DNA from: Auricularia sp. M13
Taxonomy: Eukaryota; Basidiomycota; Agaricomycetes; Auriculariales; Auriculariaceae
Reading direction: 5' to 3'
Assembly (NCBI GenBank): GCA_037042915.1
Contig: CM073203.1
Coordinates: forward strand, 3,038,001 to 3,102,000
Length of the DNA stretch: 64,000 bases
In this document: positions 1 to 10,580 of the stretch, piece by piece
How positions within the stretch are numbered: position 1 is the first letter of the stretch
Layout of the letters: each line of letters opens with the position of its first letter
The notes under the pieces: model-generated
What the model was told of the DNA's origin: nothing
The model's database searches: none
What the model saw: only the letters and a program-made list of their open reading frames with translations
Made by a program: the position numbers and the translations under genes

Positions 1-1202
1 CCGCGCCAAGGGTTTTCATCGCTGAGCGCGGGAAAGCAAGCTTCGTCCTTGCATCATATATGTCTGTGAAAGGCTTTGGCTGCAATGTCATGAGCGACAA
101 AGCAATATAGACATGCTGAAGACGCACCGATGGTTCATCTTCGCCTTCGCCTTTATAATTCATCCAACATGACGCACGCACACCATCGCGCAATGTGAGG
201 TCAGCCTTGGAAGTCTTCGCTAGGATGATCGTCAGCAAACAAAAAATTGATTGCGGTAAGCGCACCAGTGTCCTCATTGGAGTACAGCTCAATGAGGAGT
301 CAGGAGACAGTCGTTCCAGTTCGGCTTCTCGGCCGCGTGAGAAGCCAGTCCGGAATCCGCAATCTCCGCGCCGGGATCCCCTCAGGTTTCCCGTGCGCTA
401 CGACAATCCGTAGCTTTGCGCTCAGGCGGCGAGGGCGCAAATTGTGAAAGACGCGCGCACATATGATCCACTGTATTACGCCATTTGTAATTCAATCATG
501 TTCTCTCTCGGTTTCCTCCAAATTTCTTTGTCGTTGACGCCACAATGATAATACACCACAAAATGTTGCTCACAATCAGGGTGATTCCCATGGTGCCGCT
601 GTTCAAGAATGAATACTGCCAGAACAGCAGCCTAGCTCGAGCACTCAACGGACAGTGCAAATCTCACGTCTCCGTAATCCCTTCATCGGAAACGCAGTGC
701 CCTCACCCCCCCAAAGCGACTTCAAATGGCACGATGTATTGATAACTTATATCTCAGCCGCAATCTCTCGAATTTCGGATCTGGCAAGATATCTATTGAC
801 GATGGTGTCCCTAGGTACGGGACTAGGCAGTTCTCCACGACTGAAAGACATCCGGCGCTTAATGAAGCAGCATTTTCATTGCAATCAGTCCAACACAGAT
901 GCCAGGCTATACTTCAGCTTCTCTGACGTCGTTTTCCCGCCCTACTGACCTTCCTCGGACACTTGCACAACTTGGACACACTGCATCCGCATTGTCTTCA
1001 TATACAGTGTATAATGCAGTCAGTAAATCTCATACTAGCCCGGGCACGTTTATGATTAACGGCCGGCTATGCCGCTATGCTATATCTCAGCGCATATGTG
1101 GTTGCGCAGTGCTGGCATTGGCAGCGGCCGTCGTGGACGGCGTTAGGGGCGCCACGATCTGCATTTACCGTGCCGAGGAGCCGAACTGGAACGACCGTCC
1201 GT
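1..1202. other. No gene recognised; short inverted similarity
   Basis: I see no convincing gene. A stretch near 300-345 resembles, in opposite orientation, the 3' flank of the next gene near 1170-1215: both contain a CGTTCCAGTTCGGCT-like core next to a CTCA-TGAG segment. This may be a small duplicated fragment. Open frames here are short and lack domain-like composition. Confidence 0.3.
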
Positions 1203-1962
1203 TCACCGCTCAATGAGGTTGGTACTCTTCGCCTCATCTTCCGCGTCAAGAGGAGAGACGGTGACATTGGCGGTGTTCGGCGGCGTCTTCTCGTTGTCAC
1301 CGAGAGATACGAAGGTGACCTTCCCCGCGACCCAAATGGTAATGACTTTCCTGGTCGCGGGATCGACCAAGTAGAAGCCCTTGCCACGCGGGGGATCTTC
1401 AACCTGAGCGAATCTCAGACCCGCGGGGACGTGCTTGATGTTGAACGTGAACGATTCCTTGTCAGCGTGGGCGCTGATGGCTTGGATGCGACTACAGAAG
1501 AGATAGCGTCAGTTAAATGTACCTATGTCTCAGTACTTGAAGCAACGCACGCCTTCAACTCCGCGCTGTATGATTTGGTGACGGGAAGGACAGTCTGCTT
1601 CTGTACGACGAGATCAACAACGTAGAGTATGAATGTGTAAGGTACGGACCTTGTCACTGCCGGTGCCCGCAACCTTCGCGTCTTCAACAACTTTGGGTTC
1701 AGTCGTTTCGGCTTCATCCTCGACAGGGCTGTGGATTATAAATGTTAGACAGCAGAACCGTGTGATAAAAACAGCACATACCCTGAGGTGGTGGTCTCGA
1801 CAACGTTTCCGTCGTTCTCCGCGTTCTCGACGTTGGTGTCCGTGTTCCTATTGCAGTTAGAACACGATCTCATTACAAAGATGCAAGGCATATTTACTTC
1901 GCTTTCTTGGGCGCAGATTCCTCGCCGCCGTCGCGAGCGTGCTTCACGGGTTTAGGAGGCAT
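1203..1962 (-). CDS. Unknown small protein with a Lys-rich start and acidic stretches (about 180 aa, 5 exons)
   Basis: Family not recognised. The start is ATG at 1962, giving MPPKPVKHARDGGEESAPKK, a basic tail that could be a nuclear localisation signal. An acidic linker follows, then a compact domain (roughly the last 110 residues) containing VTKSYSAELKARIQAIS and GKGFYLVDPATRKVITIW, ending at 1203. I inferred four introns of 49-60 bases, each GT-AG and phase-consistent: about 1898-1847, 1770-1720, 1648-1600 and 1560-1504. The joined frame has no stop. The acidic/basic low-complexity ends resemble those of the next gene, so the two may be related in style. No operon or promoter signal is evident, and function is unknown. 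Confidence 0.6.
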
Positions 1963-2813
1963 GTTTCAGCGATCAAGGGGAAATGGAGGGTGGGCACAGA
2001 GACGAAAGGGCGTGGTCTTTTGTGGAGTGCAGTGCCGTCCATTAAGCTCGGGCATTGTTCGGGTCGGGAAGCGCCTGCTGTGTATGCATACCAGGATAAC
2101 GATCATGCATGTGACAGAGGAACGGTATGCACGCCGGCGGGGAGGATAGATGGACGATGAGAGAGACGGAGTTGACAATGGCATCGGCTCGTTTCCGCCT
2201 CGTGACAGTCGTTGCTAACATACTCGTCGACCGCCAAGAAGTATATTATACAACCTAGCTTCGCATAACGGGCAACACTACAGCTTGGGACGTGGGACCA
2301 TATTCCGAATCACTGAGGGGTGAAAATGAACGTGTCCCATTCCTCGGTGAAGGACAAGTGGTTTAGGCTGCATGGCGTGTGAGATGGTTATGTGTCAGTC
2401 AACGCGATAGTGAACTCACGTTGTGTGGAGGCGGGATGAGGTCAGGACAGTCGTCATGCTGGGCATTGGACGGCTGGTTTATGTTCTTGTTGTTCGTAGA
2501 GACGTGAGCGTCTGGCATCCGTGGGGAAAGTAATGGGAAAGCATGCTTCGAACGTTGGACTTTATACGGCGTGGGCAAGGTGTCATAGGGAATTCTAGAT
2601 TGAATCGACACCCGTCAGAGGCAAGTTGAAGGTGTGGCAACGGAATGACATTTTCTCAGGCACCACAAAGACGGCTTGTTGCTCTTCAGAACGAAAATTC
2701 ATACAGTAAACGAAGTTATATCATCATAAACACCTAGTTAAGACTACAGACAGGGTCGTGCAACGGGTTTTCTGGATTTAATAATGTAACAGACTCAATT
2801 GAAACGAGAGATA
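1963..2813. other. Intergenic, nothing recognised
   Basis: AT-richer spacer with only short open frames. It lies between two minus-strand genes and presumably holds the promoter of the downstream one and the 3' end of the upstream one. No repeat or RNA gene is seen. Confidence 0.4.
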
Positions 2814-4098
2814 CTATTCCACCATATCAACCGGGGCTGCAGCGGGCCCAGCGACGTCGGTGGTGCCAACGGTGTTGGTGGTTGCACGACCAGCGGCGTC
2901 CTCGGAGGTGGTATCAGCATCACGCTCCTCTTCGTTCTCCTCGGGCTCCTCATCTTCGGCCTCCAGAAAAACCGGTTCAGCACGCTGCTTGATCACCAGC
3001 TGCTTAGGCTGCACCTTCCTGGTCTAAACATATATGAGAATGTCAGGCAAAGCGCGAAGCTGCATACACAGACCTTTGCGGCACCCGCAGTGTCCAGCAA
3101 GACAATCTTGTCGAAACGAAGCTTGACTACGAGAGGCCGATTGAAGCGCTTGACAATGTCAATGGCTGCAGTGACGTCCACAAAATTGCCTTCCTCGAAC
3201 GAGAAGTTGGTCGCGCGATGAAGGTACCCAGACTTGCTCAGTTTCCCGAAAGCGTTCGGGTCGACGTCCAAGAACCAGCCTCGCTTCGCCGCGTCTAGGA
3301 TCTGGGGCTTGAGGTGAGAAACCTGCGGTGGCACTGGCGTGTTGATGTCGCCACTTTCTGGTTTCTGTAAACAGCAGAGACAGTAAGTGCCGTCGCCACG
3401 GTAAAGTATCTGTTACGCGTTGCTCACGCCTTTCACAAAGACACGCTTTTGAAAGTAGATCTTGCCTTTCGCAGGATCGAACATCGGATCGTAGTTGCCC
3501 ACGCGCACCTTGTTGGCAATGACGTTGCCAAGGTGGTTGATGCGTTCGACGGTCTCCTTCCAAGCGTTGACGCAGTCTTCGTCCGTGCCACCATGGAGCT
3601 CGAGGTACTGAACAGCCCTGGCAGCACGATCGACGATGCTAAAGATCCTTAGTTAGTATGGATGTACGCGCAAGAACGAATGCGACGACGCACGGATTGT
3701 CTTCCCAAGTACCTGCGTGAGCGAGGTTGTGCGCACCAAGGAAACCTTGAATGCGCAACTTGAACTCGAACAGCTCGCTCTCCTCCTCAGCGATGTCCTC
3801 ATTAATTTGCGGCGCAGTTACGACGGTGTAAGGACGAGATTGATCCTTGATGGCCGGCCAAACACGAGGAAGAATGCGAATATAGTCGGAGACGGAGAGC
3901 GAGTCGACCGGAATGACATCGTCCCAGTCGGCATCATCGATGTCCTTGACGTCCGTCTTGCTGGAACGGCGAAGGCGGGACGGCCACATGTCGCGGATGA
4001 ACTACGTCATTGCAGCGTCTGCCTCTCAATCAGTCTCACGCGGTCGCGGAACACAGAAGACACTCACCAGTGAGGAGAGCCATGTCGTGCGACGCGTT
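2814..4098 (-). CDS. Unknown multi-exon protein with an acidic C-terminal tail
   Basis: Reading leftwards, exons encode a segment beginning around DADWDDVIPVDSLSVSDYIR (about 3940), then the segment from ARAVQYLELHGGTDEDCVN to IYFQKRVFVKG (about 3640-3430), then PQILDAAKRGWFLDVDPNAF to LRFDKIVLLDTAGAAK (about 3360-3075). The last exon is a strongly acidic tail ending at 2814 (residues EAEDEEPEENEEER). Introns of about 50 bases join these in frame, for example about 3074-3026. I recognise no catalytic domain; it looks like an agaricomycete-restricted protein. The 5' end is uncertain: an ATG at 4098 lies before a GT-rich donor, but I could not make its phase fit, so the start may be elsewhere. 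Confidence 0.5.
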
Positions 4099-4393
4099 CA
4101 GTAGCAGCAGCAGTGGAAGTAGGGAAACGAAGAACGTTCGAGGTTCGACATCCTGGTTGCGTAAATTTAAGAGCTTGTCTGCGGGAGCCGAGAGAGTAAA
4201 AATGACAGCTTCCAAACACGGAATACTGCGATTTCTGCGAGCAGCGCCTACGAACTACTGGTATAAAATCTGAAAGGATTGTGAAGTTTTAAATAACATC
4301 TCATACAACAGTCTGAGGGACGCGACCGCTTTGCAATAACCTGCGGTGGTTGGCGCAATGTGTGAGATTATTATATGGTAAATTCTACGTGAC

Positions 4394-4850
4394 TTACTCT
4401 AGGACGAGAATTTTTACTAGCTCGAGATCGCCAGGGGTCATGTGAGAAACCTTGTTCGCGTTGTCCTTGCCGCCCTTGACCACAAGCACTTCTCCATACC
4501 AGCTGCACCTTCGACGGGACAGATTATATAATGCAGCGTTAACCACGGCGTTCGGCGTGCGAGTGGCCTCCGTGTATACGGTGTATGTAGTCAGCAATGG
4601 AAAGTCGGAGCCTGGCAGCGTGGTGACCGGCGTAGTAATCCAGGTGATCATGCGCATCAGGTCTCTTGTCGCGGGATGCGTGGGCTGGAGCCAGAAGTGC
4701 ACCATGAGATCGTCGCGAGTGATGTTGTCCTCCATGGCAACATCGACTGGCACGCCAACCATACGTGGAGCTAAGCAGGCTGAGCCGAAAAACCAACCCG
4801 TATATGAAAAGGCGTAGGGCTGGGGTTTCAGTTAGATTCACGATACGCAT
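4394..4850 (-). CDS. Unknown agaricomycete-type protein, C-terminal exon(s)
   Basis: An open frame of about 120 codons ends at 4394. It contains MVHFWLQPTHPATRDL, a hydrophobic strand with PLLTTYTVYTEATRTPN, and the ending RCSWYGEVLVVKGGKDN. The W-x-G-x-VLVVK pattern near the C-terminus is one I associate with a family of uncharacterised agaricomycete proteins, though I cannot name it. The 5' exons are unclear. They may join the frame around 4850, or the segment may be the 3' part of the gene upstream at 5198-6134. Treat it as partial. Confidence 0.4.
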
Positions 4851-5197
4851 TTGATGATGTTATAATATACCGGATCGCGCTCGCCGAGTTCCAGATCTAG
4901 TGCCGTTATTGACGTATGGTCCATGACAACCCGCAGTGAAGTCGGAGAAAGAGGTTAGGGAAACAGGTTCCAATCTTCTTTGGGAAGGTGAACGCGAGGT
5001 GGAGCGCGGACAAGATGGACGTAATAAAGAGTCTGCAATCGTATTTGGCGACCAAACTCGAGTCGTTGGCGCACGCGATATAGTACAAACTAAACCACAA
5101 CATGAAAGGTTCATTAGCAGCGTATCAGAGGTCGTTGGTCCAGTGTGCCGATCTCGTGCGCGGGCCTACCTTGTGGTAAGTAATAATATACAGAAGT

Positions 5198-6134
5198 TCA
5201 GAAAGACTCACGGTGTCGTTCGCATCCGACGAGTAAGCAGTCGGTTGTAGCGCGCCATCCAAGCGTGTCGATCTGCGCGAGGGGTGGATACTTGCTCTGC
5301 CCGTTCTGAGAGATGGGTAGAAGAAGGCTCCTAGCAGGGTCTAGGAACTTGACCCAGTCCGCCGCGCAGCAACGACGATTGGTAGGCGCGGACTGCAGTT
5401 TGAACTTTCGCGCCACGAATTTATCGACGAGGTCGTCAGTGATTTGGTCGCGATTGTATTCCGCAACGCTGCCATGGAAGACAGCCCGTCGCTTCAGCGT
5501 AAGATCGGCAAAGGGAACACCAATGTGGTCGGCCGATACAAAGACCGTAAGCGCCGTATTCCAAGAGTCCATGAGGCAGCGAAGAGACCAGACGTCTGAG
5601 CTCTCCGTTACGCTGACATGCAGGCCGTCCGATGTGGTGAGGTGGGTGATTTCCCAGACGTTCGGACGATACTCCATGCAATCGTTTTCGGTGAAGCGCG
5701 CAACATCCTTCGCATCAGCGTAGACAGCACCATTGTTGAAAAAGTAGTTGATTAACCTCTGAACACATACATCAGCGGTATTCAATCACACAAAATGACA
5801 TACGTACTTCACCCTCTCCATATGGACAGTATATGTCCAAGCCGCCGGTCCAGAGTTCGTTGGCCAGCGTGCAGTTCAAAGCCTCGAAACCGCCAACGAA
5901 GGATCCAGTTTCACCAAGTTCACGCCGAAGCTCGAGGGGCCTGTCGACGTACCGCCCGAACATCACTTGCTGCCTGGTGAAGAGAGATTTGGCGACGAGT
6001 TCGGGCGCGATGAAACACCAATGGTACAGGTCAAGGAGCGACAAGTACGTGAATATGTTGAGCAGCGTTTCGGCGGGGACCCGGCACTGCAGCATCACGA
6101 CGTTCCACTGCCTGGAACATAGATCAACGCGGGG
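5198..6134 (-). CDS. F-box-like/nucleotidyltransferase-fold protein
   Basis: The first visible exon (about 6112-5787) encodes RVPAETLLNIFTYLSLLDLY, an F-box-like helix pair. It is followed by SFVGGFEAL and ELWTGGLDIYCPYGEGE, which match the agaricomycete nucleotidyltransferase-fold pattern (G-S/G...A-L..., then W-x(2)-G/D-L-D-I-Y). A GT-AG intron (about 5786-5735, donor GTACGT) joins it in frame to an exon encoding RLINYFFNNGAVYADAKDV and a beta-rich C-terminal half. The related gene at 8695-9640 keeps W-H-P-N-D-M-D-I, whereas this copy has GG where the first acidic residue is expected, so catalysis is doubtful. The first exon and the exact 3' end (stop at 5198, or splicing on at GTGAGT) are unresolved. 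Confidence 0.5.
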
Positions 6135-6639
6135 TACATGTTTGAGACAGGAACTGACGATGTAGCTAGAGGACGCGCTTCATTCTGCTGTAAGCCGACG
6201 ATAGGTATTTGAAGTCTGTAACACAGCTTAGAACCTGCACAGGAGCGGGGACAGGAGTAGGACGCTCACGACATGAATACGGGAAGGAGAAGACCAGCGA
6301 GTTCTCTCCGCACGAGAGGTCTGTTGTAATGTGAGACGCGCCGCAGTGTCTCGGACGGAATGCCGTATTGGGATGAACGGAAACAAAAGCCATCCGTGGT
6401 ATGTGCAGAGTACGTGAGCAAAGATTTTAGCAACGAGGAGGACATCAGAAGTGGGGAGGATTTGTGAAATGAGCCGGCAACGATGGGAAGGGTGTTGTTG
6501 ACGTTGTGCCGGATGTGGACCACGGCGAAGCCGGAGTCGCGCGGGTTGCATGCCAGTCGCTAGGTGGCATCCGAAAGACGACCGTTATATTCCTCGTGTG
6601 TGGCATGCTGATGTTGCGTTGCATACTCTTGTCGTCCTC

Positions 6640-7881
6640 CGTGAAGTCCGCATCGAGGCGTTGCATGGACGGGAAGATATTGTTCAAGTCCGAGTAGCAG
6701 AAGAGCGAGTGCGTCTGCGTGCTGTCCTCGACGCCAGCGGTGGTAAGGCGCAAGGAGTCGACGGCCCAGGTGAGGTAGTAGTCCCAGTCAACGCGGCGCA
6801 GAGGAAGGCCCTCACGAATAGTCGGGTTGTCGACCTGGATGGCGTAGATGCCGGCCTTCTCAAGGTCAACGATCTCGTCGCGGAGCGCGAGCGCGAGCTG
6901 CTGCGACTGGACCTTGTGCGAGACGTCGACCCGCGGCAACTACCAGTTGACGATGGTGACCGGGCCGGTAAGCATACCCTTCATCGGCTTCTTGGTGGCG
7001 AAGCGCTTGCGGACAGCGTTGTCCGTGTTGCGCTCGAACTCGCGGCGCTTCGCCATCGACACGCGGTTCTCCTCGAGCGCAGCGGCGACCGACCTGGACG
7101 GCGGCGTTGAGGTCCAAGACCCAGGGACAGGACGAGCGGCGTCGACTTGTCAGAGGCGACAGTCGCGTCAAGCTGCTCAGGCGCACGGTCAAGATTGATG
7201 AGCATACCCGCGACTGGCGGCGTTAAGGTCTGTCTCGCAGATTTTACGGTCAGATACGAGGCCCAGGGATAGGACGAGCGGCGTCGACTTGTCAGCGGCG
7301 ACAGTCGCGTCAAGCTGCTCAGGCGCGCACGAGCTCAGCGTAGGTCGACGCATAATCGGCCGCACGCGCGTCGAGCACGACGATGGGCTTATCGACCTGC
7401 ACCCACTCAGTGCCGTCCTCCTTGAGCTGGGCAAGCAGCTTCTTGTAGACGGGGACGAGCTTGGCGAGCACGGAGATGAGCTCGAAGCCAGGCTGGGCGC
7501 CCTTCGCGGCCTTGGAGAGGACAAGGTAGAAGATGGGGCCGAGGACGACGGGGCGGGTCTCGATGCCGCGGCGGCCCCTCGTACAGAAGACGTCGAGGTC
7601 GGAGAGATTGTGGCCCTGATAGCGCGGCGGGATGACGTTGGAGGAGAGCGAGTGCTCGATCACATGGTCGTAAAGCGTGAAGTCGCCGCTGCGAGCAGAG
7701 TGAGCAAAAATAGCAGCATACACAGCGCGTACGAACCTCGGGATATAGTCCACGCCACGCTCCTTGAGCGCCTTCCAGCTGGCCTTCTTGACGTCGGCCG
7801 CGGCCCTGACAAGGTCGTCCGCGCAAGTCTTGCTCATCAAGTACGTCTCGACGGCCTTTTTCACCTCACGATCCGCACCTG
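6640..7881 (-). pseudogene. metE-like: Broken cobalamin-independent methionine synthase (MetE/Met6-like)
   Basis: Several blocks match the zinc-dependent, cobalamin-independent methionine synthase, which methylates homocysteine from 5-methyltetrahydrofolate. N-terminal blocks: ADREVKKAVETY and KKASWKALKERGVDYIP (7880-7740), then SGDFTLYDHVIEHS, then VVLGPIFYLVLSKAAKG and KLVPVYKKLLAQLKEDGTEW. C-terminal blocks: KKPMKGMLTGPVTIVNW (about 7000-6945), QLALALRDEIVDLEKAG, REGLPLRRVDWDYY and TQTHSLFCYSDLNNIF. The copy is dead: a TAG follows VNW, frames shift, the N-terminal FPRIG exon is missing, and segments are deleted (the region around the usual MKKWFDTNYHY) or duplicated. It ends before the last zinc-site region. 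It is probably an extra copy, with a functional gene elsewhere. Confidence 0.85.
7108..7335. repeat. Imperfect local duplication inside the metE remnant
   Basis: About 85 bases at 7108-7195 recur at 7250-7335. Both contain GGACGAGCGGCGTCGACTTG followed by CAGTCGCGTCAAGCTGCTCA. They encode the same APEQLDATVA-type segment of methionine synthase twice, with the intervening DNA rearranged. Confidence 0.75.
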
Positions 7882-8694
7882 CTATTCAAAAGTCAGTGCA
7901 GGCCCCGGGCTCACTGTATGTCACTGCGCACCGATGATTTTATTGAGGAGAAATACCTACGTTGTGGCTTCCATCGATCTGTTACCGACAGCGACTGGAG
8001 GCCGGACGACAGTGCAGCAACTGCAAACAACATAGCTTTGACGATCCACAGGATACGCCAGCTTCGGTGATTCACAGGATACACCGTGGCACGTTCGAGG
8101 ACGTCCAAGGTGCAGCGTGCGTCTCCACAGTGCGAAGTCATGTGCCTGCCTTTGGCCGACGGCGTAGCACGCGAGTAAAAGCCCTCCAGAAGCGTTGGTC
8201 TATAATATAGGCGTCGGCATGTCAACAGAGATGAGCTATGCAATGGGCAACGTACGGAAACTGTGTTCGGGGATGACATGGACGACGGAAAGGAAAAGAA
8301 AGAGGAACGTTTGGCAAATTACGCATTGCGTCAGCAGCGTCGTACTCAAGCTCGGCACTTGGCTGCCTCTATAGGCGTCAGGCCAAGCGAATACTAGGCT
8401 AGGTGGTTTGGCGATAAAGAGAGCATGGACAACGATTGTTCGACTGCTTTTGATTAACGCATGTCCACATACGGTCACGTGTTGCAATGACCATGTTCAT
8501 CGTCGGAGTGTCGGCACCAAAATAAGACCGACAGTTGTCTTGCTCTTGCAAACTCGACACGCCGAAGACTTTAGCGCTGCAACTCGCACATGTACAATTC
8601 GAGCTATAACGTTCCGGGAGACTGGCCAAAGTCTGTATACTAGGCCTGCGATAGAAATAACATTGACGCAAGATGCAGTATCCACACGGCACCA
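7882..8694. other. Intergenic, nothing recognised
   Basis: Spacer between the metE remnant and the next plus-strand gene. It holds only short frames and no repeats. It must carry the promoter of the gene starting at 8695, but I see no clear TATA box. Confidence 0.35.
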
Positions 8695-9640
8695 ATGGTC
8701 GACAACGACCAGCGAACGAATAAGGATCTCATCCTTCAACTCATTCGCACCGAATTTACAGACACAGAAGAAAATCTCGTCGCTGTGAACATACTGCAGA
8801 TGCGCTTGTTGGCATGTCTGTCTGCGCAGCTCCCCAATGCTGCGATGTTCTTGGCTATGCTCGCAAGCTGCGGCGGAATTTTGTCTGGGTCTTGGGCACT
8901 GTGGTTCATTCTCACGACGACAACTTGGCACCCTAATGATATGGACATCGTTGTCCCTCGTCCTACTCCACTGGAGGAGATGCAAGATTTCATCATTCCC
9001 GCACGCGTAAGATGTCTCACCACTTAAACGCGTCGTTTATAACAGTCTCCCATTGCAGATAGTACAACAATTCTTTGAAGGCATTGGCTACGTTCAAACG
9101 GCGATCCACCACATCTATTCGTCCAATGTTGTCCAGCGCTCAGAACTACAGGCTCACACCGTTTGGAAATATGAGCACCCTCACTCAAAACATCACGTAG
9201 ACATCATCGAAAGTCCGTCTTCGTATGCCCTGGACGGTATTCGGCGCTTCCATTCGACAGCCGTGAAGAACGGTATAACGGCACACCATATATTTGTCAT
9301 GTATCCTCAATGGACATTCCGTGGCATTTCTCTTGCCGCGCCCAACGCCGTGCCGCCTAAAGTGGAACAGAAGTACAACGCCCGCGGTTTCACCTTCGTA
9401 GAGTCGAATTACGATTGGGAAGGTGAGTGCGGACTGGCTTGTCCAGACCTCACGCGCGGAATCGGACGGGAGGGCACAGTCGTGTATGCACCCTTCACGA
9501 CGCAGTATTTGCACGTGCCTCCCCCAGAAATCCCAGCATGGCATACTTGGGACGGACCCTGTGTCTGCGAGAATGCTGCGTGCACGTCGTGCAAAGCCGT
9601 GAGTCCAACGCTATCATTGACAAACTTGGGGTCTTGCTGA
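8695..9640 (+). CDS. Nucleotidyltransferase-fold protein, agaricomycete family (297 aa)
   Basis: Two exons, 8695-9006 and 9059-9640, are joined by a 52-base intron (GTAAGA...TTGCAG) in phase 0. Around residues 62-90 the protein has GGILSGSWALWFI followed by TWHPNDMDIVVP, the G-S...A-L plus W-x-P-x-D-h-D-h signature of nucleotidyltransferase-fold proteins, in which the two Asp residues would bind metal. The rest is beta-rich (HHVDIIES, TAHHIFVMYPQWTFRG). The end is Cys-rich, with GLACPDLTRGIGREGTVVY and CVCENAACTSCK, a possible metal-binding cluster typical of this family. The substrate is unknown; proposals for such families (RNA, nucleotide or protein nucleotidylation) cannot be separated here. 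The gene looks intact. Confidence 0.7.
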
Positions 9641-9795
9641 TCACGACGTTAGCTGGAGCTCTAAATCGCTCGCCGGACTTATGATTGTACCAATGTCGTG
9701 CTGTACTTTATCAAATCTCATTTCATTCACGAAGACCATCGCTTCCCTGGTCGTGCGAACATGATGAGATGGGCTTCTGACAGTACGAAATGTGT

Positions 9796-10260
9796 TCAAT
9801 CAGTAGACATATGAAAGGCCAAAGACATAAGCTCCCCGGCGTGCACAGCTCGTCCCGCATTGGTTGAGTACAAAGCGCGCCCAGATATTCTGTCACTAGG
9901 AGTTCGTGTCGAGGATGAGAAACTGGATGATTGGTGGGAATGTCGAGCGATATAGGGGTCGGCTATCACGCCTTCGTTCTTGTTGTGGATGCCGCGGCGG
10001 CGGCGCAAGTGGAAGAAGGCGCCGATGGCGGCACAGGCGATGAGAGTGCCGATAATGGCGGCGGCAATAGCGCCAGTAGACATGCCGGAGCCGCCCGCAA
10101 TCTGGGTCGGCGTCGAGCCCTCCGTCGTGCTGGGCGAGTTGGCGCTGATGCACGAGTCCTCCTGCAACGAGAGCACGGTCAGGACCTCGGACGCGCCGTC
10201 GGAGCGACCCGTCGCGTCCCTGCCAAAAAAAGAGTGAGCAAAGCCAGCACACGCGGAGCA
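9796..10260 (-). pseudogene. Host secreted/membrane protein gene, 3' part (split by KDZ insertion)
   Basis: The exon starting at 10219 (after CAG) encodes DATGRSDGASEVLTV, a Ser/Thr-rich spacer (ISANSPSTTEGSTPTQ), a membrane segment (STGAIAAAIIGTLIACAAIG) and a basic stop-transfer HLRRRRG with a cytoplasmic tail ending at 9796. This is the C-terminal half of a single-pass membrane protein type common in agaricomycetes. The 5' half lies at 31,460-31,855, beyond the transposon. Leaving out the transposon and one duplication copy puts the two halves in one frame (MQSVT then DATGRSD) with a 46-base intron, GTTCCT...GGCAG, between them. The donor GTTCC lies inside the duplicated target sequence. 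Confidence 0.75.
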
Positions 10261-10268
10261 GGAACGTC
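10261..10268. repeat. 8-bp target-site duplication GGAACGTC, left copy
   Basis: GGAACGTC abuts the left end of the KDZ element, and an identical copy follows the right end at 31455-31462. Eight base pairs is the duplication length known for Zisupton/KDZ-class transposons. Confidence 0.85.
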
Positions 10269-10309
10269 GGGTTATGGCCTTGAGTTCTTTTCTGGTTTGC
10301 TGCTCCCAG
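10269..10309. repeat. KDZ left terminal inverted repeat
   Basis: Aligned without gaps to the reverse complement of 31414-31454. The innermost 16 bases differ at one position (GGTTTGCTGCTCCCAG against GGTTTGCTACTCCCAG); the outer 25 are weakly conserved. Confidence 0.75.
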
Positions 10310-10575
10310 TTTTCTCAGGAATACTCCTGAATTTCTCTACTCCTACTCCCTATGTACATATTCCCACTCCCAACTCCCACAACTCCCAGAGTCCAATTGA
10401 CTCTTTTGGCCCATCCTGGGCTTCTCCACCCTGTAAGTCTACCTAAGTCAGTACTCCCCAAACTCCTACCTCCCAAAACTCCCACTAAGTCTACCTAAGT
10501 CAGTACTCCCAGACTCCCAAGCTCCCAAAACTCCCAAAACTCCCAAACTCCCAAACTCCCAAACTCCCATTTCCG
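10303..10575. repeat. Subterminal CTCCCA repeats, left end
   Basis: About 17 copies of a short AACTCCCA/TACTCCC motif, including two copies of CTAAGTCTACCTAAGTCAGT. The same motif in opposite orientation (TGGGAGT) fills 31267-31440. Clustered subterminal motifs at both ends of a DNA transposon are usually transposase-binding sites. Confidence 0.8.
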
Positions 10576-10580
10576 TCAAG

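Noticed and set aside
7289-8035. 248-codon plus-strand frame
   Set aside because: Antisense shadow of the methionine synthase remnant, whose minus-strand translation matches a known enzyme.
10300-10580. Telomere-like or simple satellite reading of the CTCCCA repeats
   Set aside because: The motif is irregular, mirrored at the other end of the same element and bounded by the terminal repeats, so a transposon subterminal role fits better.
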